Of a DNA stretch of 64,000 bases, positions 36,506 to 44,429 are shown piece by piece. The stretch covers positions 3,923,501 to 3,987,500 of the forward strand of contig NZ_CP110854.1 in the NCBI RefSeq assembly GCF_027594745.1, in the 5' to 3' direction. The translations under genes and the position numbers were made by a program. The notes under the pieces are model-generated. The model worked only from the letters and a program-made list of their open reading frames with translations. It searched no databases and was not told where the DNA came from. Within the stretch, counting starts at the first letter, position 1. Each line of letters begins with the position of its first letter. The stretch is from Saprospira grandis. GTDB lineage: Bacteria; Bacteroidota; Bacteroidia; Chitinophagales; Saprospiraceae.

Positions 36506-36622
36506 AATGGAGGTGCATGTGATTTTTCAAACCATTGTCCTTCTGATGATAATTTTGATGAATGGTTCCCTGATTTGAAAAAATCAATAAAGGAGGTGGA
36601 AGCTAAAAAACAAGAAAAATGA
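36506..36622 (+). pseudogene. In-frame continuation of the Rhs tip after TAA
   Basis: Directly after TAA 36503-36505 the same frame stays open for 38 codons (NGGACDFSNHCPSDDN, FDEWFPDLKKSIKEVEAKKQEK) to a TGA at 36620-36622. That TGA overlaps the ATG of the next gene (36619) as ATGA, the arrangement expected of a true toxin-immunity junction. This suggests that 36622 is the ancestral end and that the TAA is a secondary nonsense change; CAA to TAA would explain it. Confidence 0.65.
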
Positions 36623-37113
36623 AAATTATATTACTTTTTTGTGTTTTATTTACTTTTTGGAGATGCAGTTTTCAGAAGGAATGTGATGCGGTCGATTACA
36701 GTAAGTTTGGTATAGATACTCTTTTATTAAATAGTAACGCCTTATACCTTCATGGTAAAGACACATTTGAATTTAAAGTTTATGAGTTCTACACCATTTC
36801 TGAAAAAACTTCAAGTTCTAGTTTCAGTTCAATGGAGGGGTGTGCGAATGGTTACCATTTAGCAAATTATAATGAAACTATTGGGTTGTTCATTTCTAGT
36901 TATTTTGTTGAAAAAGAGGGAATGTTTGAGTATGGTGTTTATTCTAATGGCCTTTTTACGAAAAGAATAAAAAATGTTTTAGAGAAAAAAGATTTGGGTT
37001 TTGAAATAACTATAAATAATAAGGGCTCGTTCATAAAAAGTTTAAGATTTGAGAAAGGCAGAATAGTTTCATTTGAGGATAGTTTAGGTCAGGTTTGGAA
37101 TGACCTTGATTAA
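36619..37113 (+). CDS. Lipoprotein, probable immunity partner of the Rhs tip
   Basis: 164 residues. MKIILLFCVLFTFWRC is a short lipoprotein signal with Cys at 16, followed by SFQKECDAVDYSKFGID. The mature part is strand-rich (FEFKVYEFYTISEKTSSSSFSS, GLFISSYFVEKEGMFEYGVYSNGLF). Its ATG overlaps the TGA of the extended Rhs-tip frame by the ATGA arrangement, indicating translational coupling to the intact toxin. A membrane-anchored periplasmic lipoprotein is the expected place to neutralise a lipase acting on membranes from the periplasm. Inference from position; no family recognised. Confidence 0.7.
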   Translation: MKIILLFCVLFTFWRCSFQKECDAVDYSKFGIDTLLLNSNALYLHGKDTFEFKVYEFYTISEKTSSSSFSSMEGCANGYHLANYNETIGLFISSYFVEKEGMFEYGVYSNGLFTKRIKNVLEKKDLGFEITINNKGSFIKSLRFEKGRIVSFEDSLGQVWNDLD

Positions 37114-37474
37114 GGGAGATAAGTGTTCTTCTTTATTACTATTCCTGCTAAAAGCCCCTGCTTTGTTTGGGGGAAGAAGATATTAGGTTTTCAGGTCCTG
37201 CGGCTTTTAAGCTGCAGGCCAATTGTTGCTAAGGAGCTAGCTCTGCTGTTCCTAAATTGGCTGCTGGTTTCAACCTGCAGCCACAGCTAGCAGGCGGCGA
37301 AGCCGCCGCAGGCCTAGGGGCCTGAAAGGGGGCCGCGCAGCGGCAGACCAAGGGCGAAGCCCGCAGGGCCGAGCAGGCTTGCGAGCCCTGAAAGGGCCCG
37401 GCCGCCTTTGGCGGCAGGCCCCAAAAAAATAAAACTAGTCCCTCAACTTTTTCTGCATATAAATAAAATAGGAT
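37114..37474. repeat. Intergenic hairpins and - repeat arm
   Basis: GCGGCTTTTAAGCTGC-type hairpin near 37200 preceded by AAAAGCCCCTGCTTTG, then GCTGCTGGTTTCAACCTGCAGC near 37261-37282, then a - arm (about 37290-37425; core GGGCCGAGCAGGCTTGCGAG) ending GGCAGGCCCCAAAAAAA. The leader ATAAAACTAGTCCCTCAACT (37430-37449 region) shared with the 33661 gene follows. No gene seen. Confidence 0.75.
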
Positions 37475-37909
37475 ATGTCTGATAAAAATAGATTTGCAAC
37501 ATTTGAGTTTGAAGGTGTAGAACAAGCCTTCTGGGAAGAAATAGAGCAGAACGACTTATTGAAGGTCGAGGCAGTCAACGCATCTCAATTTGAACTGACT
37601 GTAAATATAGAGACGAAGAGTTATCTGGCTAGTATAGATACCGGATTTACCTTATCTAGTATGAGTAGCCAGAAAACATTATTTCAGGCTAATGCGAGCT
37701 ATTGGGGGGCTGCGGAAGAATGGAGCGCAGGAGGTTTTTGTCTTTATGCAAAAAAGTCGGCATACATAGATTTTGTCAAATCTTTTACGATGGACTTTAT
37801 GGCATATCCAGATTACTATGAGGCTGTGCACTACTGTTTCCATTTTCCAACTCTGCTCATCGATGTTGTTGCTATGGACCTTCCAAGGATAATAGTTAAA
37901 AGGAAATAA
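37475..37909 (+). CDS. hypothetical immunity-like protein, copy 1 of a tandem pair
   Basis: 144 residues from ATG 37475, no signal peptide. It is homologous to the next gene over its full length: FEFEGVEQAFWEEIEQNDLLKVEAV aligns with YRFEGLSQDFIDETDKHYLDDLYIESI, SSMSSQKTLFQANASYWGA with SSMTTEESLFLTAGKYWAV, FCLYAKKSAYIDFVKS with FCFWAKESAYIELLKS, LLIDVVAMDLPRI with LIIDVVALDQPKI. Two bases separate the genes. Tandem diverged copies of small soluble proteins are typical of immunity gene arrays. Family not recognised. Confidence 0.7.
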   Translation: MSDKNRFATFEFEGVEQAFWEEIEQNDLLKVEAVNASQFELTVNIETKSYLASIDTGFTLSSMSSQKTLFQANASYWGAAEEWSAGGFCLYAKKSAYIDFVKSFTMDFMAYPDYYEAVHYCFHFPTLLIDVVAMDLPRIIVKRK

Positions 37910-37911
37910 AC

Positions 37912-38367
37912 ATGAATTTAAATGGTTTTCAACCCTATAGATTTGAAGGGCTTAGTCAAGATTTTATAGATGAAACGGATAAGCATTATCTTGATGATCT
38001 CTATATAGAATCTATTCACAGATCTGGACAGAGTTTTAAGATTAGCTTGTATACCAAGAATTATAGGGCTGTCATTGATATAGACCGTATTTTGTCTAGC
38101 ATGACAACAGAAGAATCTCTTTTTCTTACTGCTGGCAAGTACTGGGCTGTTTCAGGACAAATAAAAGGTTCAGATTTTTGCTTTTGGGCAAAAGAATCAG
38201 CTTATATAGAGTTGTTGAAATCCAATAGATTAAATTTTGCAGCTGCTACAGATGGGAGAGAGGCGATACATTACTTTTTTGCTTTCTCAGGCTTGATCAT
38301 AGATGTTGTTGCTTTGGACCAACCAAAAATAAGCCTAACGCCCAGAACAAGCAGCCAAAACGATTAG
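37912..38367 (+). CDS. hypothetical immunity-like protein, copy 2 of a tandem pair
   Basis: 151 residues (MNLNGFQPYRFEGLSQDFIDETDKHYLDD...), the diverged neighbour copy of 37475-37909. The C-terminal tail (RTSSQND) and following bases CCAAAACGATTAGG match the leader just upstream of the 33661 gene (CCAAAACGATTAGG near 33632), and the fragment of that gene's 3' end follows immediately. The C-terminal end of this protein therefore looks like a recombination joint rather than the original terminus. Confidence 0.7.
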   Translation: MNLNGFQPYRFEGLSQDFIDETDKHYLDDLYIESIHRSGQSFKISLYTKNYRAVIDIDRILSSMTTEESLFLTAGKYWAVSGQIKGSDFCFWAKESAYIELLKSNRLNFAAATDGREAIHYFFAFSGLIIDVVALDQPKISLTPRTSSQND

Positions 38368-38369
38368 GA

Positions 38370-38426
38370 ATGTTTTTAGAGTGGCTGAATAATCCTAAGT
38401 CGATATACTCAAATTTTTTAATCTAA
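38370..38426 (+). pseudogene. 3' remnant of a 33661-type gene
   Basis: Reads MFLEWLNNPKSIYSNFLI and TAA, identical in protein to the last residues (LFLEWLNNPKSIYSNFLI) of the gene at 33661-34098 except the first, with a few silent base changes. The rest of that gene is absent. It sits 2 bases after the stop of the preceding gene, joined through CCAAAACGATTAGG, so a deletion or recombination between two copies probably created it. Confidence 0.75.
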
Positions 38427-38430
38427 TATG

Positions 38431-38966
38431 GGGCCTCTGCTGCGCTACGCTTGCGGCGCTACGTTCGGCAGCTCGCTATTCGCTCGGCCCTGCGCGGGCT
38501 GCGCCCGCTTGGTCTGGCCTTCGGCCACCCCTGCACATCGCTAGGCCGTTTGGCCTTCGGCCATGGCGGCTTTGCCGCTATCTGCAGCCTAAAGGCCGCA
38601 GCCAATCTTGTTGGGCCTTCATCTTTCTCGCCGCAGCGGCTTAAAAGCCCCTGCTTTGTTTGTGGAAAGGAGCTATTCGGTTTTCAGGTCCTGCGGCTTT
38701 TAAGCTGCAGGCCAATTGTTGCTTAGGAGCGGGCTCTGCTGTACCTAAATTGGCTGCTGGTTTTAACCTGCAGTCCATGGCCGAAGGCCAAACGGCCTAG
38801 GGGCCTGTAAGGGTGCCGCGCAGCGGCAGAGCCAGCCAGCTTGCTGGCGCAGGGCCGAGCAGACCTGCGAGCCCTGCAAGGGCCCGGCCGCCTTTGGCGG
38901 CAGGCCCCAAAAAAACAAACAGACTATCTAGTTCTAGAGCAACTTCATTATCTTTCCTAAAAAAAG
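38431..38966. repeat. Composite intergenic repeat element (variant 3)
   Basis: The + arm (about 38430-38560, ATGGGGCCTCTGCTGCG) leads to the middle with CGGCTTAAAAGCCCCTGC and CCTGCGGCTTTTAAGCTGCAGG (about 38689-38710), then GCTGCTGGTTTTAACCTGCAG (about 38754-38774). The - arm (about 38780-38915) ends GGCAGGCCCCAAAAAAA. The same middle occurs at 1900-2010 and in part at 37150-37285. No gene seen. Confidence 0.8.
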
Positions 38967-40811
38967 ATGAGGTACCCTATACTTGTTCTCTTCCTATTTT
39001 GGGGATTGCCGCTTTGGGCACAATCCTTAAAAGCCTATGAAAAGGCCGCTCAGGCAGCCCTAGATCGGGCCGATTATTACAATGCTATTTATTATTATGA
39101 GGCGGTTTTGCAAAGCAAACCCCAAGCCGATATTTATTGGGCCTATGCTCGGGCTTTGGCTGGCGCTTTGGCCCATGAGCAGGCCGTGAGCGCTTATCAA
39201 AAGGCGGAGAAAAAAGCCGAAGAGTATCCAAATTTTTATTATTGCTATGGCCTGAGCCTGCAGCAGTCTGGGCAGTATGAGCAGGCCCAAGAGGCCTGGG
39301 AAAAACAAGCCGCAGAGCAGCTGTCTCCCTATGAAAAAGCGCATTTGCAGCAGTGCTTAAAGGGGCTGGCGATGATTGAGGCGCAAGTTGTGGATGAAGA
39401 TTGGAACTGCCAAAATATGGGGCCAAAAATTAACGGCCCCTCGGCAGATTATGCGGCTTATCCGGATAGTTTGGACCGCCTGCAGTTTTCGGCCCTGCGA
39501 CAAAAAAATGCTGAGATGGCCTTTCGCAGCCAATTGTATAGAGAGCGGGAAAAAGGAAAAAAAGCCCAGCAAGATGAGCGAATTAGTCAGCAAAAGCAGC
39601 TAGGCGCCAGTTGTTGGGGCAAAAACTTTGCTTCTCGATACCTTACGATTATCGAAGATAGTAGCTCTTATTTGGCCTATAGCTATTTGCAGGAAAATGG
39701 CCGTTTTTCGCTCCCCAAAGCCTTAAAAGGTTTGCCCGATCGCTCGAGCCAACCGCATTATTATGCCTTTGGCAAGGACTCGGCCTACCTGTATTTTGTT
39801 CATCAAACGGCCCAACAAAAGGAAGATATTTATTGGGCCAAAATAGCTGAGGATACGCTTGTGCTTGCCTTTGGTTCCTTGGGGGCCGAAATAAATAGCC
39901 CCGGCCGAGAGCTTTCTCCTTTTAGACGAGGCGATAGTCTGTTTTTTGCCTCAGACTTTTGGGCGGGCTATGGCGGTTTAGATATCTTTTGCGCCAGTAG
40001 CGATAGCGTTTTTAATTTGGGGCCAGGCCTGAACTCTGCCGCCCATGAGCTCTATTTTTATCTTAATCAGGGCGATAGCAGTGGCTATTTTGCTTCTAAT
40101 CGAAAGGGCTCGCAGCAATTGAAGGAGGCCGTTTGCTGCACCGATATTTATCAATTTGAAACTAGTCGATTTTTGCCCACTGAGCCCACTGAGCCCCCGC
40201 TTTTGGTCCAACTAGATAGTCCAGCACCGCCCCAGCCAATAGGGCCCAGCCAAGAAGAGGAACTCCTCACGGCCTTGCAGCAATCTTTACCCCTAGCCCT
40301 CTATTTTCATAATGACGAACCCGATAGCAATAGCCTTGCCCTATCGGCTAGCCAAACTTATCGGCAATCTTGGGGGAGCTATGCGCAGCTTTTTCCTAGC
40401 TATCGCCAACAAAATAGCGCCAATTTGGCCGCCTGGGAACAGTTTGAAGCGCAGGCTAGCGCCAACTATCAGCAACTACAGCAGTTTGAAGAACAATTGC
40501 TGGCCCTTTTGCAAACAGGGGCTAGGGTAGAAGTCGCCCTAAGAGCCTATTGTTCGCCTCGTTCTTGGACGGATTACAATTTTAACTTGGCCCAAAGGCG
40601 CTTAGATGCCCTGATCAATAATTGGGAGGCAGGCCCCCTAGCGCCTTATTATGCCAGCGGCCAACTCCAACTCAAATCTTTGCCTCTGGGCGAAAGCCAA
40701 GCCCCAAAAACAGTAAATGATCGCTTCGACCAACCCCAACTATCGATCTTTTCGCCTGCCGCAGCCAGAGAACGACGACTAGAAATTGAACTTGTTTCCC
40801 TTAAAAACTAA
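38967..40811 (+). CDS. TPR-PD40-OmpA-like exported protein (PorE-like)
   Basis: 614 residues. The signal peptide is MRYPILVLFLFWGLPLWAQ. Residues about 20-140 are TPR repeats (AAQAALDRADYYNAIYYYEAVLQSKPQADIYWAYARAL). Residues about 225-400 look like a PD40/WD40-like propeller (SSYLAYSYLQENGRFSLPKAL, DSAYLYFVHQTAQQKEDIYWAK, SGYFASNRKGSQQL). The C-terminus has OmpA-like peptidoglycan-binding features (ARVEVALRAYCSPRS, DYNFNLAQRRLDALINNW). This order resembles T9SS component PorE, and is also found in other OmpA-family proteins of Bacteroidota. It would tie an outer-membrane complex to peptidoglycan. The identification as PorE itself is uncertain. Confidence 0.8.
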   Translation: MRYPILVLFLFWGLPLWAQSLKAYEKAAQAALDRADYYNAIYYYEAVLQSKPQADIYWAYARALAGALAHEQAVSAYQKAEKKAEEYPNFYYCYGLSLQQSGQYEQAQEAWEKQAAEQLSPYEKAHLQQCLKGLAMIEAQVVDEDWNCQNMGPKINGPSADYAAYPDSLDRLQFSALRQKNAEMAFRSQLYREREKGKKAQQDERISQQKQLGASCWGKNFASRYLTIIEDSSSYLAYSYLQENGRFSLPKALKGLPDRSSQPHYYAFGKDSAYLYFVHQTAQQKEDIYWAKIAEDTLVLAFGSLGAEINSPGRELSPFRRGDSLFFASDFWAGYGGLDIFCASSDSVFNLGPGLNSAAHELYFYLNQGDSSGYFASNRKGSQQLKEAVCCTDIYQFETSRFLPTEPTEPPLLVQLDSPAPPQPIGPSQEEELLTALQQSLPLALYFHNDEPDSNSLALSASQTYRQSWGSYAQLFPSYRQQNSANLAAWEQFEAQASANYQQLQQFEEQLLALLQTGARVEVALRAYCSPRSWTDYNFNLAQRRLDALINNWEAGPLAPYYASGQLQLKSLPLGESQAPKTVNDRFDQPQLSIFSPAAARERRLEIELVSLKN

Positions 40812-40886
40812 AATTTAGGTCTCTAGGCAGATTTAAAAAACGTACTTTTAACCCTAAGTTTTTATCTCACCCAAGCTTTATAACTT

Positions 40887-43331
40887 ATGCGCTGGATTAA
40901 CCTCTGCATCTTTATGGGCCTTATGCTCCCCACTTTATGGGCCCAAAATACCCAAGAAATTCGAGGCCGTGTCCTTGATAAAACGAGCAAACAACCACTA
41001 GTTGGCGTTACGGTCCTCCTCTTTGAAAGTGATCCTATTCTAGCCACAGTTACCGACTTTGACGGCTTCTATAGATTAGAAGTCCCTCTTGGCCGCCAAC
41101 AAATCGAAGCCCGATATTTAGGCTATGAACCCTTTCTTAGTAAACCTCTAATTATTTCTAGCGCCAAAGAATTGACCCTAGATATTGAACTGCTAGAGGC
41201 AGTTCAAGAAACGGGAGAGGTGACCGTCACCGCCGCCGCAGCTAGTAGCGGAAATGAAGCGATTAACGAGCTTTCGGTGGTCAGTACCCGCTCTTTTTCT
41301 GTAGAAGAAACAGAGCGCTATGCGGCTTCTATCAATGACCCCGGGCGGATGGTGATGGCCTTCCCAGGTGTACAAGCCAACCAAGATACCGAAAACGATA
41401 TCATCATCCGAGGAAACTCTGCGGTGGGGGTGCTCTGGCGAGTAGAAGGCCTTGATATTGCCAACCCTAGCCATTTTGCCCGACCAGCAACTACTGGGGG
41501 CGGAATTACGGTCTTTAGCGCTTCTCTTTTGAGTAATTCTGATTTTAGTACTGGCGCTTTTGCCGCAGAATATGGCAATGCTTTTTCGGGCGTTTTTGAT
41601 GTGCGTTTCCGAAAAGGAAACCTAGAAAAACGAGAGTATACCTTTAGAGCGGGACTGATCGGTATTGACTTTGCCGCTGAAGGTCCAATCAAAAAAGGCA
41701 GAAGTTCTTATCTCATCAATTACCGCTATTCTACTATGGGCCTTTTGGCCAAAGGAGGACTCTATGTGGTTAGAGAAAATGCCTCGAATACCTTTCAAGA
41801 CCTCTCGTTTAACCTCTACTTTTCTGGCCCAAAAAATAAAAATCGCTTTACCATCTTTGGTATGGGCGGTTTGAGCCAAGAATACTGGTGGATGCTCCCC
41901 AAAGACCGCTGGCAAAATAGCCTAGATTATGTCTGGGATGCCAATACTACCAATATGGGCGTTTTGGGAACTACCTATACCCGACTAATTGACGATAAGT
42001 CTTTCTTTAAGATGTCTGCTGGGGTAGGGACCAATTACCTCAATGATTATCAGGTCGAGCCCACAGTTGCCGCCGACTCTATTTATTGGCTAGAACGCAA
42101 TAATTTCCTCACGACCAAGTTTAGCTGGCATGGGGTCTATAGCCGAAAAATTAATCGACAATTGCGAATCAAAGCGGGCTTGATTAGTACCTACCACCTC
42201 TGGGACCTAGAATATGGCTTGTTTCAAGGCGATAGCTTAGGCTACCAAAATTATTTGGGCCAATTTACTCCTGGTCCCCGCCGCCCACTGACCGAAGCCT
42301 ATTTTGACCCCGCTCAATTGGGCGATATTCCTACCTTTGATGGGGAGGGCGAGCTAGGCACGGCCTTTAGCCAGCAGGCTTATGCTCAGGCTAGTTATCA
42401 TCTCAACGAGAAATTTACGATTAACGCAGGGGCTCATTTCTTGTATTTGGCCCTCAATCAGGACTGGGCCCTCGATCCCCGCCTTTCTATGCGCTACGAA
42501 TTGAGCCAAAATACGAAGTTTACTTTTGCCTATGGCCTGCACTCAAAAATGCAGCCTTTTGGTACCTATATGCTGAGCTTTGAAGGGGCTGATGGCGCCC
42601 TTTATCAGCCCAATAAAAACCTTAAGTTTACAAGGGCGCATCATCTTATTGTGGGCCTAGAACAAATGCTTACGCCCAAGCTTCGCCTGCAGGCCGAGGG
42701 CTATTTTCAGCAACTCTATAATGTGCCCATTTCTACAGATCCAAATAGCAATTTCTGGTTCTATAATCTTCGCGATAATTATGGCACGATCCCCATGGTC
42801 TCGGAAGGAAAGGGCCAAAATTATGGGGTCGACCTCACCCTAGAACAGTTCTTTGGCAAGGGCTTTTTTATGCTCTTTACGGCTTCGGCTTTCCGTTCTA
42901 CCTTCAAGGCTTGGGAGCAAGATTATCGCTCTGCCCGCCTAGATAACCGCTTCTCTAGCAGCCTAATGGCTACAAAGGAATTTGTCTTTAAAAATGGAGG
43001 CGTTCTGCAATTAGGGGTCAAAACCTTTTTCCGTGGTGGCTTGCACCACCCCCAAGCCGATATCGAGGCTTCTCGAGAATTGGGCGCCTTTGTGGAGGAC
43101 CAAGAAGCCGCTTTTGACGCTAGTTTCCCCCCTTATTTTCGCCTCGATACTCGCCTGGCTTACCGTAAAGATCTCAAAAACTTTTCTTATACGATTGGCC
43201 TCGATATTCAGAATACCACCAATAAAACAGACAACTGGAGATCGGTGGAATATGACCGAAATCTACAAACAATTGTCCTTGATCCCAATACGGGCTTTTT
43301 GCCTGTGCTGAGCTTTCAGCTCAATTTTTAG
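40887..43331 (+). CDS. TonB-dependent receptor with carboxypeptidase-like N-domain
   Basis: 814 residues. The signal peptide is MRWINLCIFMGLMLPTLWAQ. An N-terminal carboxypeptidase-regulatory-like domain (GRVLDKTSKQPLVGVTVLLFESDPILATVTDFDGFYRLEVPLG) leads to a plug (PGVQANQDTENDIIIRGNSAVGVLWRVEGLDIANPSHF, SDFSTGAFAAEYGNAFSGVFDVRFRKGN) and a beta barrel ending in an aromatic strand (PVLSFQLNF). It takes up an unknown substrate across the outer membrane, powered by TonB. No partner surface lipoprotein of the SusD type is adjacent. The stop codon is the TAG of TTTTTAGGGGCC, so the repeat element begins at the stop. Confidence 0.92.
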   Translation: MRWINLCIFMGLMLPTLWAQNTQEIRGRVLDKTSKQPLVGVTVLLFESDPILATVTDFDGFYRLEVPLGRQQIEARYLGYEPFLSKPLIISSAKELTLDIELLEAVQETGEVTVTAAAASSGNEAINELSVVSTRSFSVEETERYAASINDPGRMVMAFPGVQANQDTENDIIIRGNSAVGVLWRVEGLDIANPSHFARPATTGGGITVFSASLLSNSDFSTGAFAAEYGNAFSGVFDVRFRKGNLEKREYTFRAGLIGIDFAAEGPIKKGRSSYLINYRYSTMGLLAKGGLYVVRENASNTFQDLSFNLYFSGPKNKNRFTIFGMGGLSQEYWWMLPKDRWQNSLDYVWDANTTNMGVLGTTYTRLIDDKSFFKMSAGVGTNYLNDYQVEPTVAADSIYWLERNNFLTTKFSWHGVYSRKINRQLRIKAGLISTYHLWDLEYGLFQGDSLGYQNYLGQFTPGPRRPLTEAYFDPAQLGDIPTFDGEGELGTAFSQQAYAQASYHLNEKFTINAGAHFLYLALNQDWALDPRLSMRYELSQNTKFTFAYGLHSKMQPFGTYMLSFEGADGALYQPNKNLKFTRAHHLIVGLEQMLTPKLRLQAEGYFQQLYNVPISTDPNSNFWFYNLRDNYGTIPMVSEGKGQNYGVDLTLEQFFGKGFFMLFTASAFRSTFKAWEQDYRSARLDNRFSSSLMATKEFVFKNGGVLQLGVKTFFRGGLHHPQADIEASRELGAFVEDQEAAFDASFPPYFRLDTRLAYRKDLKNFSYTIGLDIQNTTNKTDNWRSVEYDRNLQTIVLDPNTGFLPVLSFQLNF

Positions 43332-43575
43332 GGGCCTCCTGCCTTCGGCAGGCGGTTACTCCCTTCGGTCGTCGAAGACGGCCTAAAGGCCTTGTTGTCG
43401 TTTCGTAGCTCGCTGTTATTTAGGGGCCTCCTGCCTTCGGCAGGCGCTACGTTCCGCAGCTCGCTATTCGCTCGGCCCTTCAGCCCTTCGGGCTTCGGTC
43501 TGGCCTTCGGCCACTGCTGCACATCGCTAGGCCATCTGGCTTTGGGGGGCATCTAGCCCCCCGCCGCCAGCTTAT
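43332..43575. repeat. Intergenic + repeat arms, two starts in tandem
   Basis: TTTTTAGGGGCCTCCTGCC at 43325 begins an arm with a GGTTACTCCCTTCGGTCGTCG submodule. A second start, TTTAGGGGCCTCCTGCC near 43420, begins a complete + arm with core CAGCTCGCTATTCGCTCGG. This looks like one copy inserted into or recombined with another. Confidence 0.7.
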
Positions 43576-43600
43576 TTTTCCATTTCCTCAACTTTTAATC

Positions 43601-43855
43601 ATGACAAGAGAAAAATTAACTGCCGCCCTAAAAGAAATTATGGCGCCTTATGTTCAGGACCAAGCTGCTTTTGAAGCCGCTCAAGAGGACACTCATTTGA
43701 TGAATGACCTCAAAATCAATTCACAGCATTTGGTAGATATTATCCTAGATGTAGAAGATGCCTTTGATATTGAGATTGATGATGAGGCCGCCGAAAAGAT
43801 GATGACTGTAGGCGCTGCTGTGGATATCATTCAAGCTTTAATTCAGCCCGCTTAG
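43601..43855 (+). CDS. Acyl carrier protein
   Basis: 84 residues, helical and acidic. The phosphopantetheine attachment serine is in LKINSQHLVDIILDVEDAFDIEID, where the usual DSL is replaced by NSQ. This spacing and the DxEDxFDIEI helix are diagnostic of ACPs. It is followed 1 base later by its likely activating enzyme. The atypical NSQ site and the separate location from fatty-acid genes suggest a specialised ACP (secondary lipid or pigment) rather than the main AcpP. Inferred. Confidence 0.85.
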   Translation: MTREKLTAALKEIMAPYVQDQAAFEAAQEDTHLMNDLKINSQHLVDIILDVEDAFDIEIDDEAAEKMMTVGAAVDIIQALIQPA

Positions 43856-43856
43856 T

Positions 43857-44429
43857 ATGCTCGGAACAGATATCGTTGCTTTGGAGCAGCTGCATAGCAA
43901 CCGCTGGGCCAGACGATTGGATAAGGTTTGTAGCCTAGAGGAACAAAAATGGCTGGGGCAGGCGCCCCAGCCATTTTTGGCTTTTGCCCAGCTCTGGGCC
44001 ATGAAAGAGGCTGCCTATAAATTGGGCCTTCGTTTGGGAGCCCCTCTGGGCTATTACCCCAAAAAAATTAGCCTGCAAGCTAGGGCCGATGGCTACTTTT
44101 ATTGTCCCCTTTGGAATATCTACTTATCGCTCAAGCAAACAGAAGGCTACCTTTGGGCCCAAGCCGCCGAGCAGCTTGCTCAATTATCTCAAATTCATTA
44201 TGAGGTCTATCATTGGCCAGCGCTTGCCTTATCGCCTCGCTTGCGCTCGGCGGCCTTGCGAGAAGAGTTGGTCCAGCATTTAGGGCCGGGCCAGCTCATT
44301 AAAGACGAAAAGGGCCTGCCTTTTTGGACAAAAAAGACAGGCTCCTCGCTTATAGCATTAAGCCTTAGTTATGATGGTCCCTGGGCTAGTTGGGCCAGGG
44401 TAGTTCCTGCTGCCACAGATAATTCTTAA
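43857..44429 (+). CDS. 4'-phosphopantetheinyl transferase
   Basis: 190 residues. It transfers phosphopantetheine from CoA to a carrier protein serine. Signatures: N-terminal LGTDIVALEQL, the AcpS-type GTDIV with Mg-binding Asp, and FAQLWAMKEAAYKLGL, the WxxKEA motif. The C-terminal half (YDGPWASWARVV) is family-like: the enzyme is longer than AcpS (about 125) and shorter than Sfp-type (about 230). It begins 1 base after the ACP stop, so the two are co-expressed. Its 3' end overlaps the convergent gene by 44 bases. Confidence 0.85.
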   Translation: MLGTDIVALEQLHSNRWARRLDKVCSLEEQKWLGQAPQPFLAFAQLWAMKEAAYKLGLRLGAPLGYYPKKISLQARADGYFYCPLWNIYLSLKQTEGYLWAQAAEQLAQLSQIHYEVYHWPALALSPRLRSAALREELVQHLGPGQLIKDEKGLPFWTKKTGSSLIALSLSYDGPWASWARVVPAATDNS

